Source: an uncultured Eudoraea sp.
GTDB lineage: Bacteria > Bacteroidota > Bacteroidia > Flavobacteriales > Flavobacteriaceae
DNA length: 34,608 bases
Direction of reading: 5' to 3'
Assembly: GCF_947258925.1 (NCBI RefSeq)
Contig: NZ_CAMYKG010000020.1
Location: 1-34,608, forward strand
Part shown: positions 1 through 6,738 of the stretch, in pieces
Layout: each line of letters begins with the position of its first letter
Position numbering within the stretch: the stretch's first letter is position 1
Notes under the pieces: model-generated
The model's input: the letters and a program-made list of their open reading frames with translations, nothing else
Told to the model about the DNA's origin: nothing
Database searches by the model: none
Made by a program: the position numbers and the translations under genes

Positions 1-88
1 ATTTAATCTGAATGTCCAAGAAATCCGGATAATTCGGAATGTTCTTAGCGGATGCGAAGTTTACTCTTTCAGTCTGTTTTGTGAACAT
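1..88 (-). CDS. rpoB: RNA polymerase beta subunit, N-terminal fragment
   Basis: This is the first 29 codons of the beta subunit of RNA polymerase; the gene continues beyond the left edge. From the ATG at 88-86 the minus strand reads MFTKQTERVNFASAKN, then IPNYPDFLDIQIK. This is the usual N-terminus of RpoB in Flavobacteriia, where the stretch around YPDFLDIQ is strongly conserved. An in-frame TTG lies just upstream, but the ATG fits the family start. The gene follows rplL after a 132-base spacer that holds a strong hairpin, as expected for the rplKAJL-rpoBC order. The identification rests on a short but very characteristic sequence. Confidence 0.9.
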   Translation of the reverse strand, partial: MFTKQTERVNFASAKNIPNYPDFLDIQIK

Positions 89-158
89 CAATGGACAAAA
101 TTTTGATCGTGAATACCTTAATCGAGTCGTATATTACATCATATACTATATACAAAAG

Positions 159-199
159 GGTTTAGGTCTAGCCACCAATCCGGTGGAAAGACCTAAACC
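159..199 (-). promoter_or_regulatory. rplL-rpoB intergenic hairpin (attenuator or RNA processing site)
   Basis: The arms 159-168 (GGTTTAGGTC) and 190-199 (GACCTAAACC) form a perfect 10-bp stem. After a 3x3 internal loop there is a second 5-bp stem, 172-176 with 182-186. In the direction of transcription the hairpin is followed only by CTTTTG, so the U-tract is too short for a full terminator. In E. coli the same spacer carries a partial attenuator and an RNase III site that lower rpoBC expression relative to L7/L12. A similar role here is inference from position and structure. Confidence 0.6.
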
Positions 200-220
200 A
201 AAACCATATGGTTATCGCTA

Positions 221-604
221 TTATTTAAGCTCAACTTCTGCTCCAGCTTCTTCTAATGATTTTTTGATTCCTTCGGCTTCGTCTTTAGAAACACCTTCTT
301 TTACAGCTTTAGGTGCGCTATCAACAATATCCTTAGCATCTTTTAAACCAAGGCCGGTCAATTCTTTAACCAATTTAACAACTGCTAATTTAGATCCTCC
401 GGGAGCTGTTAAAACAACATCAAATTCTGTTTTTTCTTCAGCGGCTTCTGCCTCACCTCCGGCGGCTCCTCCACCAGCAGCAACTGCAACAGCTGCAGCA
501 GCTGGCTCAATGCCATACTCTTCTTTTAAAATATCAGCTAACTCGTTTACCTCTTTTACGCTCAAGTTAACCAACTGTTCTGCGAAATCTTTTAAATCTG
601 CCAT
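221..604 (-). CDS. rplL: 50S ribosomal protein L7/L12
   Basis: L7/L12 is the mobile stalk protein of the large subunit; it recruits and activates the translational GTPases. The 127-residue protein has the family layout. Residues 1-33 form the N-terminal dimerisation domain that binds L10. A flexible Ala/Gly/Glu-rich hinge runs over about 34-57 ([18 protein letters not shown]). The C-terminal factor-binding domain follows, with [21 protein letters not shown] and the ending [11 protein letters not shown]. Length is normal (about 120-128). It lies 53 bases downstream of rplJ, with which it forms the L10(L12)n complex known to autoregulate this operon in other bacteria. Confidence 0.98.
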   Translation of the reverse strand: MADLKDFAEQLVNLSVKEVNELADILKEEYGIEPAAAAVAVAAGGGAAGGEAEAAEEKTEFDVVLTAPGGSKLAVVKLVKELTGLGLKDAKDIVDSAPKAVKEGVSKDEAEGIKKSLEEAGAEVELK

Positions 605-657
605 TTTTCTATCGTTTAATAAAATTCTTAAATATTCTAATCTTTAGTGCTTAATAA

Positions 658-1173
658 TTATTTTTCAGATAATGTTTTCAGAATACCTGCCAGTTTTCCA
701 CCTCCGGATTTCAATCCAGAAATAACATTTTTGGCTGGAGATTGTAATAGACCAATTATTTCGCCTATCATTTCTTCTTTGGATTTAATACTTACCAAAG
801 TATCCAAATTCTCATCTCCTACGTAAATAGCTTCCTCAACAAACGCACCTTTTAATAAAGGCTTTTCTGATTTTTTACGGAAACTTTTTATCAGTTTAGC
901 GGGAGCATTCCCGGTATCTGAAAACATTAAGGAAGTATTTCCCTTTAAAGTTTCGGGTAATTCCCCGAATTCTTTTTCAGAAGCTTCCATTGCCTTTGCC
1001 AGTAATGTATTCTTAACTACTGCCAATTTAATGTTTGCCTTAAAACAAGCTCTTCTTAATGCCGATGTAGCCACCGCATCCAATCCTGAAATATCTGCCA
1101 GATAAATCGTTGTATTATCAGCTAACTGAGCCGTCAAATCTTCTATAACGGTTGCTTTTTCTTCTCTTGTCAT
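658..1173 (-). CDS. rplJ: 50S ribosomal protein L10
   Basis: L10 anchors the L7/L12 dimers to the 23S rRNA at the base of the stalk. The 171-residue protein starts MTREEKATVIEDLTAQL and carries the family core (SGLDAVATSALRRACFKANIKLAVVKNTLLAKAME) at about 28-63. A C-terminal helix that holds L7/L12 dimers ends at ILKTLSEK. Length is normal. It lies 19 bases after rplA, so the two are co-transcribed. The L10-L12 complex is a known translational repressor of its own mRNA, but I see no distinct leader structure in the short rplA-rplJ spacer. Confidence 0.97.
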   Translation of the reverse strand: MTREEKATVIEDLTAQLADNTTIYLADISGLDAVATSALRRACFKANIKLAVVKNTLLAKAMEASEKEFGELPETLKGNTSLMFSDTGNAPAKLIKSFRKKSEKPLLKGAFVEEAIYVGDENLDTLVSIKSKEEMIGEIIGLLQSPAKNVISGLKSGGGKLAGILKTLSEK

Positions 1174-1192
1174 GATTTTAAAAAGTTTACAG

Positions 1193-1882
1193 TTAAACTG
1201 CTTTTGGATCTAATTGAAGACTAGGGCTCATCGTACTTGACATATAAATGCTTTTCATATAAATCCCTTTGGCTGCAGCCGGTTTCATTTTATTCAAAGT
1301 ATCCAGTAATTCCTGGGCGTTGCCAGCAATTTTTTCCGCAGAAAAAGAAGCTTTTCCTATGGCGGCATGTACAATTCCAGCCTTGTCTACTTTAAAATCA
1401 ATTTTACCAGCTTTTACATCAGACACCGCCTTAGCCACATCCATTGTTACTGTTCCTGTTTTTGGATTTGGCATTAATCCTCTGGGTCCTAAAATACGTC
1501 CTAAAGGTCCTAATTTACCCATAACGCTTGGCATAGTGATTATTACATCAACATCTGTCCAACCGCCTTTTATTTTATCCAAAAACTCATCCAGGCCAAC
1601 AAAGTCTGCACCGGCTTCTTTAGCTTCAGCTTCCTTATCAGGCGTTACCAAAGCCAGGACTTTTACATCTTTACCGGTACCATGAGGTAATGTTACTACC
1701 CCACGGACCATTTGATTGGCTTTACGTGGATCTACTCCTAACCTTATCGCAAGATCGATGCTCGCATCAAACTTTGTTTTGGTTATCTCTTTTACAAGCG
1801 CAGAAGCCTCAGCTACTGAATAGAGTTTATCTTTCTCTATTTTCGCATATGCTTCTTTTTGCTTTTTAGTTAATTTTGCCAT
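1193..1882 (-). CDS. rplA: 50S ribosomal protein L1
   Basis: L1 forms the mobile L1 stalk of the 50S subunit and helps move deacylated tRNA out of the E site. The 229-residue protein is full length. It has the family signature [19 protein letters not shown] at about 128-146 and the N-terminal segment [25 protein letters not shown]. The C-terminus, [25 protein letters not shown], is typical of Flavobacteriia. In E. coli L1 binds its own rplK-rplA leader and represses both genes. Here rplK is fused to nusG (see 1906-2844), so the usual L1 target ahead of rplK is absent or lies elsewhere. Confidence 0.98.
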   Translation of the reverse strand: MAKLTKKQKEAYAKIEKDKLYSVAEASALVKEITKTKFDASIDLAIRLGVDPRKANQMVRGVVTLPHGTGKDVKVLALVTPDKEAEAKEAGADFVGLDEFLDKIKGGWTDVDVIITMPSVMGKLGPLGRILGPRGLMPNPKTGTVTMDVAKAVSDVKAGKIDFKVDKAGIVHAAIGKASFSAEKIAGNAQELLDTLNKMKPAAAKGIYMKSIYMSSTMSPSLQLDPKAV

Positions 1883-1905
1883 ATTAAAAATTGCTTTTGA
1901 GATTT

Positions 1906-2844
1906 TTAAAAAGGTCTTTTACCTGAGACTTTCAAACCCATTGATCTTGCCGTTCCTGCTACCATAGACATTGCTGATTCTACGGTAAATGCATTGAGGT
2001 CTACCATTTTGTCCTCTGCAATGGTCTTTACCTGGTCCCAGGAAACATTCCCTGATTTTACTCGGTTAGGTTCACCAGATCCTTTTTTAATCTTAGCCGC
2101 TTCCAAAAGTTGTACTGCCGCTGGTGGTGTTTTAACAACAAAGTCAAATGACTTGTCCTTAAATACGGTGATAACAACTGGCAGAATTTTGCCTTGTTTG
2201 TCCTGTGTTCGCGCATTAAACTGCTTACAGAACTCCATGATGTTAACGCCGGCAGCACCTAAAGCGGGTCCAACCGGTGGCGACGGATTCGCAACACCTC
2301 CCCTAACTTGTAGTTTAACTAATTCTAATGGTGTTTTTCTTCCGAAAATTTTCACCATTACTTCTAATTTTCTTTTCTCTTCGTTTATTTTTTCGACCGT
2401 ACCATTGAAACCATTAAAAGGACCATCTATGACCTTAATTGTTTCTCCCAGCACAAATGGAATTGCAACACTATCTGTATTGACAGCTAATTCATCCACT
2501 TTTCCTAGCATACGGTTTACTTCAGCCTTTCTCAGGGGAACCGGATCACCACCTTTTGTCTCACCCAAAAATCCAATTACATTGGTAATTGAACGAATTA
2601 TGTGAATCATTTCTCCTCCCAAATTGGCTTTAATCATTATATATCCGGGAAAGTAAACGCGCTCTTTGTTTATCTTTTTCCCATTTCTAATCTGTACTAC
2701 TTTCTCTGTTGGCACCAGGACTTCTTCCAGGTAATCAGCGAATCCATGACGTTCTACTTCGCTCTCAATATAGCCCTTGATCTTATTTTCCTGACCACTG
2801 ACAGCTCTTACTACATACCACTTCTTTTCTAATACTTCAGACAT
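1906..2844 (-). CDS. nusG-rplK: In-frame fusion of NusG with ribosomal protein L11
   Basis: One open frame of 312 codons encodes two proteins that are normally separate. Residues 1-125 are the NusG NGN domain ([16 protein letters not shown] at the start, VYFPGYIMI near 63-71). Residues 126-175 are the KOW domain ([26 protein letters not shown]). From residue 176 the sequence is L11 ([18 protein letters not shown], then [13 protein letters not shown]), ending normally at [11 protein letters not shown]. Compared with usual lengths (NusG about 183, L11 about 145), NusG lacks roughly its last 8 residues and stop, L11 lacks roughly its first 8, and there is no spacer. NusG modulates RNA polymerase elongation and links it to the ribosome; L11 sits in the GTPase centre. 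Residues 176-180 would have to serve both as the last KOW strand and the first L11 strand. Methionine 163 (ATG at 2358-2356) lies in frame after an A-rich stretch and could start a 150-residue L11. A real deletion and an assembly error both remain possible. Confidence 0.93.
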   Translation of the reverse strand: MSEVLEKKWYVVRAVSGQENKIKGYIESEVERHGFADYLEEVLVPTEKVVQIRNGKKINKERVYFPGYIMIKANLGGEMIHIIRSITNVIGFLGETKGGDPVPLRKAEVNRMLGKVDELAVNTDSVAIPFVLGETIKVIDGPFNGFNGTVEKINEEKRKLEVMVKIFGRKTPLELVKLQVRGGVANPSPPVGPALGAAGVNIMEFCKQFNARTQDKQGKILPVVITVFKDKSFDFVVKTPPAAVQLLEAAKIKKGSGEPNRVKSGNVSWDQVKTIAEDKMVDLNAFTVESAMSMVAGTARSMGLKVSGKRPF

Positions 2845-2854
2845 AAGCCCCGAC

Positions 2855-3043
2855 TTAATTTATTAAAGTGTTAAAGTAAAGTTGTATGAGTTTGCTGAAA
2901 ACAGTATCCACACCCCACGTAGCCAGTGCAAATACTATTGAAAACACGGCAACAATAACCATAAGGTTCGATGACTCTGCCCGAGACGGTAAAGTCACAT
3001 TGTGTCTTAATTCTTCTATGGACTCCTTTATATAAGTTATCAT
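2855..3043 (-). CDS. secE: Preprotein translocase subunit SecE
   Basis: SecE is the essential clamp subunit of the SecYEG channel in the inner membrane. The 62-residue protein is of the short single-helix type: an amphipathic N-terminal helix ([13 protein letters not shown]), the hinge VTLPSRAES, and one membrane segment at about 28-48 ([20 protein letters not shown]). The place normally occupied by Trp in the conserved V-[ST]-W-P hinge is Leu here. It precedes nusG by 10 bases, as in most bacteria. Identification is from the pattern and the neighbourhood. Confidence 0.92.
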   Translation of the reverse strand: MITYIKESIEELRHNVTLPSRAESSNLMVIVAVFSIVFALATWGVDTVFSKLIQLYFNTLIN

Positions 3044-3148
3044 TCCAATTAATTTTTCATTTTTAAGAATGTATTTCGAACACCCTATTATTCAGCTACT
3101 CTATAAGACCATTTTCAGATCAATTACATTTAACCCCATTCTGATCAG

Positions 3149-3221
3149 CACGGGAGGAGAGGCTCGAACTCCCGACACCTGGTTTTGGAGACCAGTGCTC
3201 TACCAACTGAGCTACACCCGT
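3149..3221 (-). tRNA. tRNA-Trp (anticodon CCA)
   Basis: A 73-base cloverleaf with anticodon loop CTCCAAA, D-arm GCTC/GAGC, T-loop TTCGAGC and discriminator G73, which fits tRNA-Trp identity. The acceptor stem, ACGGGTG against CTCCCGT, has one apparent T-T mismatch at pair 6-67. CCA is not encoded. It sits between tuf and secE. Confidence 0.95.
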
Positions 3222-3236
3222 TTATAATTACACTGA

Positions 3237-3264
3237 AAGGTATCCCGCCTGAGCGGGACACCTT
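3237..3264 (-). other. Hairpin between tuf and tRNA-Trp
   Basis: A strong inverted repeat: arms 3237-3241 and 3243-3248 pair with 3253-3258 and 3260-3264 around a CTGA loop, with one mismatch. It lies just after the tuf stop. In the transcribed direction it is followed by TCAGTG rather than a U-tract. It is therefore more likely an RNA-processing or stability hairpin than an efficient terminator, and would let transcription continue to tRNA-Trp and secE. Confidence 0.55.
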
Positions 3265-3286
3265 AGCGTACTAAATTGTATAGTGG

Positions 3287-4474
3287 TTAATCTAAAATCT
3301 TAGTTACCTGTCCGGCACCTACGGTTCTACCTCCTTCACGGATAGCAAATCGAAGCCCTTCACTCAAAGCAATAGGCTGGATTAATTCTACAGTGATAGA
3401 TACGTTATCACCAGGCATTACCATTTCAACACCACTAGGAAGATTTATTGTTCCTGTTACATCCGTTGTTCTAACATAGAACTGTGGACGATAGTTGTTG
3501 TGGAATGGCGTATGACGACCACCTTCTTCTTTTTTAAGGATATATACCTCAGCTTCAAATTTAGCATGTGGCTTAACAGATCCCGGCTTACAAATAACCA
3601 TTCCTCTGCTTATTTGTGTTTTTTCAATACCTCTTAACAAAATACCTACATTATCACCAGCTTCTCCTCTATCCAAAATTTTACGGAACATTTCAACCCC
3701 GGTAATAGTGGAAGATAATTTTTCAGCTCCCATACCAATGATATCCACAGCATCCCCTGTATTTGCTATACCAGTTTCTATTCTACCGGTAGCAACAGTA
3801 CCACGCCCGGTGATTGTAAATACATCTTCAACAGGCATTAAGAAATCTTTTTCAACATCCCTTTTAGGTAATTCAATCCACTCGTCAACAGCAGTCATTA
3901 GTTCCATTACTGTATCTACCCACTTTTGCTCACCATTTAAAGCTCCTAAAGCAGATCCTGAGATAACAGGTCCATTATCACCATCGTACTCATAGAATGA
4001 AAGTAATTCTCTAACTTCCATTTCAACAAGTTCTAATAACTCATCATCATCCACCATATCAACTTTATTCAAGAATACAACGATTCTTGGAATACCTACC
4101 TGACGTCCTAAAAGGATATGCTCTCTGGTTTGAGGCATTGGTCCGTCTGTAGCAGCTACAACTAAGATAGCTCCGTCCATTTGGGCAGCACCGGTAACCA
4201 TGTTCTTTACATAATCCGCGTGACCAGGACAATCTACGTGTGCATAATGACGATTTGCAGTTGAATATTCAACGTGAGAAGTATTAATTGTAATACCTCT
4301 TTCTTTTTCTTCCGGAGCGTTATCGATTGAATCGAAACTTCTCATTTCAGATAGTCCTGCGTTTGCTAAAACAGATGTAATAGCGGCAGTTAATGTAGTT
4401 TTACCGTGATCGACGTGTCCAATAGTACCAATATTTAAGTGTGGTTTGGAACGATCAAAAGTTTCCTTTGCCAT
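3287..4474 (-). CDS. tuf: Elongation factor Tu
   Basis: EF-Tu is the GTPase that delivers aminoacyl-tRNA to the ribosomal A site. The 395-residue protein is full length. It has the P-loop [10 protein letters not shown] at 19-28, the switch I segment [18 protein letters not shown] in switch II and NKVD as the guanine-specificity motif. Domains 2 and 3 follow ([26 protein letters not shown]), ending at [10 protein letters not shown]. It stands directly after four tRNA genes, the same arrangement as thrU-tyrU-glyT-thrT-tufB in E. coli, and upstream of tRNA-Trp and secE. Confidence 0.99.
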   Translation of the reverse strand: MAKETFDRSKPHLNIGTIGHVDHGKTTLTAAITSVLANAGLSEMRSFDSIDNAPEEKERGITINTSHVEYSTANRHYAHVDCPGHADYVKNMVTGAAQMDGAILVVAATDGPMPQTREHILLGRQVGIPRIVVFLNKVDMVDDDELLELVEMEVRELLSFYEYDGDNGPVISGSALGALNGEQKWVDTVMELMTAVDEWIELPKRDVEKDFLMPVEDVFTITGRGTVATGRIETGIANTGDAVDIIGMGAEKLSSTITGVEMFRKILDRGEAGDNVGILLRGIEKTQISRGMVICKPGSVKPHAKFEAEVYILKKEEGGRHTPFHNNYRPQFYVRTTDVTGTINLPSGVEMVMPGDNVSITVELIQPIALSEGLRFAIREGGRTVGAGQVTKILD

Positions 4475-4530
4475 TTTGAATGAATTTAATCTTAGTTTAT
4501 ATTAGTGTACAATAATTAATGTCTAATTTG

Positions 4531-4602
4531 AGCCAACGACGGGATTTGAACCCGTGACCTCTTCCTTACCAAGGAAACGCTCTACCCCTGAGCTACGTCG
4601 GC
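4531..4602 (-). tRNA. tRNA-Thr (anticodon GGT)
   Basis: A 72-base cloverleaf with anticodon loop TTGGTAA, acceptor stem GCCGACG/CGTTGGC, T-stem ACGGG/CCCGT and T-loop TTCAAAT. CCA is not encoded. It is the last of the four tRNAs before tuf. Confidence 0.96.
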
Positions 4603-4682
4603 TGATGGGTTTCCAGGTTTATAATTTTGATAATCAGGCTAATTCCTTTTATCAAAATAACAATCGTCAACTCTGCTCTTTG

Positions 4683-4755
4683 AGCGGGAGACCGGGTTCG
4701 AACCGGCGACATTCAGCTTGGAAGGCTGACGCTCTACCAACTGAGCTACTCCCGC
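4683..4755 (-). tRNA. tRNA-Gly (anticodon TCC)
   Basis: A 73-base cloverleaf with anticodon stem TCAGC/GCTGA and loop CTTCCAA, a fully paired acceptor stem GCGGGAG/CTCCCGC, T-loop TTCGAAC and discriminator U73, as usual for tRNA-Gly. CCA is not encoded. Confidence 0.97.
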
Positions 4756-4861
4756 AATTTTATTTTCAAAATTTCGAATTGAGACCAAAACCGACCTAAT
4801 TTTCCTTAGGCTTTCAATTTTCTAAAACAGATTTGAAACATCTGCTCCCAAAAACCTTTTG

Positions 4862-4944
4862 TGGGGAGAGCAGGATTCGAACCTGCGAAGGTGAAAACCA
4901 ACAGATTTACAGTCTGTCCTCGTTGGCCGCTTGAGTATCTCCCC
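4862..4944 (-). tRNA. tRNA-Tyr (anticodon GTA)
   Basis: An 83-base class II tRNA with a long variable arm, anticodon stem ACAGA with loop CTGTAAA, acceptor stem GGGGAGA/TCTCCCC and discriminator A73. The long variable arm and GTA anticodon identify tRNA-Tyr. CCA is not encoded. Confidence 0.97.
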
Positions 4945-4969
4945 ATCCAAGCAATATTATGAACTTCCG

Positions 4970-5043
4970 AGCCGATGGAGGGACTCGAACCCACGACCTG
5001 CTGATTACAAATCAGCTGCTCTAGCCAGCTGAGCTACATCGGC
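4970..5043 (-). tRNA. tRNA-Thr (anticodon TGT)
   Basis: A 74-base cloverleaf with anticodon stem GCTGA/TCAGC and loop TTTGTAA, acceptor stem GCCGATG/CATCGGC and T-loop TTCGAGT. It is the first gene of the tRNA-tuf unit. CCA is not encoded. Confidence 0.97.
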
Positions 5044-5065
5044 TTTTTAAAGCCTTTTAAAGCAT

Positions 5066-5092
5066 AAAAAAGTCCGCTATTTCTAACGGACT
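5066..5092 (-). terminator. Intrinsic terminator after hpf
   Basis: The arms 5087-5092 and 5071-5076 (AGTCCG/CGGACT) enclose a 10-base loop and are followed on the minus strand by TTTTTT. It ends the hpf transcript 38 bases past the stop codon and only about 23 bases before tRNA-Thr(UGU), so the tRNA-tuf promoter must overlap or closely follow it. Confidence 0.85.
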
Positions 5093-5129
5093 GCAAATGT
5101 AGATAATTATTTTTTTAATCAAAACTATT

Positions 5130-5447
5130 TTATAAAAATTTTAAAGAGGTTTGAAACCTTGGTTTTTTCTTCTTTTTAACCAATTTTCGCTCCAGCGAAC
5201 TACATGCTGAATCAATTGCCTCCTCAAAAGATTTACATTGTTTTTTTACAACAAACATATCTTTAGGAATATGTAGTTTAATCTCAACAATTTTATTTTC
5301 CTTTTCACTTGTATTTTCAACCTTTAAATGTACTTCAGTCCTAACAATTCTATCATAAAAAAGTTCCAGCTTGTCTAATCGAGATTCAATAAAATTTAGA
5401 AGTTTTAATTCTGCATTAAAATTGACAGCTTGAATATTTACCTGCAT
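5130..5447 (-). CDS. hpf: Ribosome hibernation promoting factor, short HPF/RaiA type
   Basis: A 105-residue protein of the HPF/RaiA (sigma-54 modulation) family, whose members bind in the decoding centre of idle ribosomes. It shows the family pattern: N-terminal strand VNIQAVNFNA, helix LLNFIESRLDKLELFYD, paired strands TEVHLKVENT and KIVEIKLHIPKDMFVVKK, then FEEAIDSACSSLERKLVKKKKK. It lacks the C-terminal dimerisation domain of long HPF. It lies 45 bases after xerC on the same strand and ends at a clear terminator, so the two are probably co-transcribed. Confidence 0.92.
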   Translation of the reverse strand: MQVNIQAVNFNAELKLLNFIESRLDKLELFYDRIVRTEVHLKVENTSEKENKIVEIKLHIPKDMFVVKKQCKSFEEAIDSACSSLERKLVKKKKKPRFQTSLKFL

Positions 5448-5492
5448 GAGTTGAAAATTATTTAAGGTTAAACAATAGAAAAGAACGTTTTA

Positions 5493-6383
5493 CTATTTTT
5501 TGCTCCTTGGATGAGCAGATGCATGTACTTTTTTTAGTTCGGTAATACTATTATGGGTATAAACCTGCGTTGATGCCAAACTAGAGTGTCCTAACAATTC
5601 CTTTACTGAATTTAAATCTGCTCCTTTATTAAGTAAATGAGTAGCAAAGGTATGTCTGAGTATATGCGGGCTCTTTTTAACTTTGGAAGAGACCTTACTA
5701 AAATACCCATTAATAATTCTATAAACAAGTGTTTCATAAATTTTTATACCCGATTTGGATAGAAAAACAAAGTCCAAATCCCTGATCGAATCCAATTTTA
5801 TCCGCTCATTTAAATAATCCTTAAACAGTTGAATAGTTGAATCTAAAAGGGGTACAATTCTCTCTTTATTCCGTTTTCCCAATACCTTTAATGTTTTATT
5901 GGGTAGTTCAAGGTAATTTAATTTAAGGTTAATGAGCTCTGCCCTTCTTATTCCCGTGGTATAAAGCAATTCAATAATCAACCTGTCCCTGCTGCCTTCA
6001 AAGCCATCTTCAAAATGTACATTTTGTAAAAGGGTTTCCATCTCTGTTACAGAAAAAGGAACTTCAATTTTCTTAGGAGTTTTAAGAGCCTTATGCTTAG
6101 CTAATGGATTAACCTCAATATTGTCTGTTTTCAATAAAAACTTATAATATGCTTTCAGTGAGGCAATTTTTCGATTAACTGTTCTGTTAGACAATCCTTC
6201 CGTTACCATTTTAACTACCCAAGCTCTAATCAAATTATAATCTGCCTCATCTATTTGATCTAAATTGAATTCCTTATGACAAAAATCTTCAAACCCTTTG
6301 ATATCCTTTTCATATGCCTTCACCGTATTAAGTGAATAATTCTTCTCGTGTGTTAGATAGGCTATAAAAGCAATTGTAGACAT
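5493..6383 (-). CDS. xerC: Tyrosine recombinase XerC
   Basis: A site-specific recombinase that with its partner resolves chromosome dimers at dif. The 296-residue protein has an N-terminal SAM-like DNA-binding domain (1 to about 95: FIAYLTHEKNYSLNTVKAY) and the catalytic domain. Catalytic residues visible are R146 in TGIRRAEL, K170 in LGKRNKER, H240 and R243 in PHILRHTFATHLL, H266 in LGHSS, and the nucleophile Y275 in QVYTHN. Length and motifs fit the chromosomal Xer family rather than an integron or phage integrase, and no mobile element flanks it. The ATG lies 5 bases past a TAnnTTTG element, so the message may be leaderless. Confidence 0.92.
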   Translation of the reverse strand: MSTIAFIAYLTHEKNYSLNTVKAYEKDIKGFEDFCHKEFNLDQIDEADYNLIRAWVVKMVTEGLSNRTVNRKIASLKAYYKFLLKTDNIEVNPLAKHKALKTPKKIEVPFSVTEMETLLQNVHFEDGFEGSRDRLIIELLYTTGIRRAELINLKLNYLELPNKTLKVLGKRNKERIVPLLDSTIQLFKDYLNERIKLDSIRDLDFVFLSKSGIKIYETLVYRIINGYFSKVSSKVKKSPHILRHTFATHLLNKGADLNSVKELLGHSSLASTQVYTHNSITELKKVHASAHPRSKK

Positions 6384-6387
6384 AACA

Positions 6388-6418
6388 CAAAGTTACCCTT
6401 AGTTATTTGCATAAAAAA
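6388..6418 (-). promoter_or_regulatory. Candidate xerC promoter
   Basis: The minus strand has TAACTTTG (6395-6388), an exact match to the Bacteroidota -7 element TAnnTTTG. Nineteen bases upstream is TTTT in place of TTTG. The xerC ATG begins 5 bases downstream, about where transcription should start. The -33 segment lies in the T-tract of the rpsU terminator. Confidence 0.5.
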
Positions 6419-6447
6419 ATCCCGTCTCGATAGTTATCAAAACGGGA
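6413..6447 (-). terminator. Intrinsic terminator after rpsU
   Basis: TCCCGT/ACGGGA arms (6442-6447 with 6420-6425), extended inside by a second short stem, are followed on the minus strand by seven T. It lies about 25 bases past the rpsU stop. Confidence 0.85.
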
Positions 6448-6472
6448 ATTATAAAAGCTGTAAAACTATTTA

Positions 6473-6667
6473 TTAAATTTCTTCCTGGTCCCTAAGACCT
6501 TGAATATACTGTGCTTTCTGAATTTGTTGTCTTCTTTCAACTGAAGGTTTGGTAAACTGCTGCCGTTTTCTTAACTGACGCATTGTACCTGTACGGTCGA
6601 ACTTCCGTTTAAAACGTTTTAAAGCTCTGTCTATATTTTCTCCTTCTTTTACTGGTATTATCAACAT
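6473..6667 (-). CDS. rpsU: 30S ribosomal protein bS21
   Basis: bS21 sits on the 30S platform near the 3' end of 16S rRNA. The 64-residue protein starts MLIIPVKEGENIDRALKRFKRKF and continues with the basic family segment RKRQQFTKPSVERR. In Flavobacterium, bS21 together with bS6 and bS18 has been reported to hide the anti-Shine-Dalgarno end of 16S rRNA, and rpsU itself keeps a strong Shine-Dalgarno. This gene fits: AAAGGAGGTT lies 9 bases before the ATG. It has its own promoter candidate (6705-6738) and terminator, so it looks monocistronic. Confidence 0.97.
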   Translation of the reverse strand: MLIIPVKEGENIDRALKRFKRKFDRTGTMRQLRKRQQFTKPSVERRQQIQKAQYIQGLRDQEEI

Positions 6668-6674
6668 AGGCTAC

Positions 6675-6684
6675 AACCTCCTTT
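6675..6684 (-). promoter_or_regulatory. Strong Shine-Dalgarno of rpsU
   Basis: The minus strand reads AAAGGAGGTT, with GGAGG ending 9 bases before the ATG. Most other genes in this window lack any such motif and have A-rich leaders instead. In Flavobacterium an SD on rpsU has been described as the target of autoregulation: ribosomes lacking bS21 expose their anti-SD and translate rpsU. The same control here is inference. Confidence 0.85.
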
Positions 6685-6704
6685 CTTTAATGATTTTGCG
6701 AGTG

Positions 6705-6738
6705 CAAATATAGAATGAATAAATTAAATGATCGCAAA
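6705..6738 (-). promoter_or_regulatory. Candidate rpsU promoter
   Basis: TATATTTG on the minus strand (6712-6705) is an exact -7 element. TTTG (6738-6735) lies 22 bases upstream, at the long end of the allowed spacing. The predicted 5' leader is about 30 bases and contains the strong SD. Confidence 0.6.

Noticed and set aside
39..647. Long plus-strand open frame over rplL
   Set aside because: It is antisense to rplL and the start of rpoB; its Ala/Ser/Pro-rich product is the mirror of the L7/L12 hinge.
1994..2605. Plus-strand open frame over the nusG-rplK fusion
   Set aside because: It is antisense to a recognised coding region and shows no family motif or promoter.
4554..4994. Short open frames over the tRNA cluster
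   Set aside because: They run through well-formed tRNA genes and have no protein likeness.
5041..5054. GGCTTT/AAAGCC inverted repeat at the 5' end of tRNA-Thr(UGU)
   Set aside because: It has almost no loop and includes the tRNA acceptor end; probably chance in AT-rich leader DNA.
5493..6383. XerC-like recombinase as the integrase of a mobile element next to a tRNA cluster
   Set aside because: Sequence fits chromosomal XerC, neighbours are core genes, and no direct repeats or truncated tRNA copies are seen.
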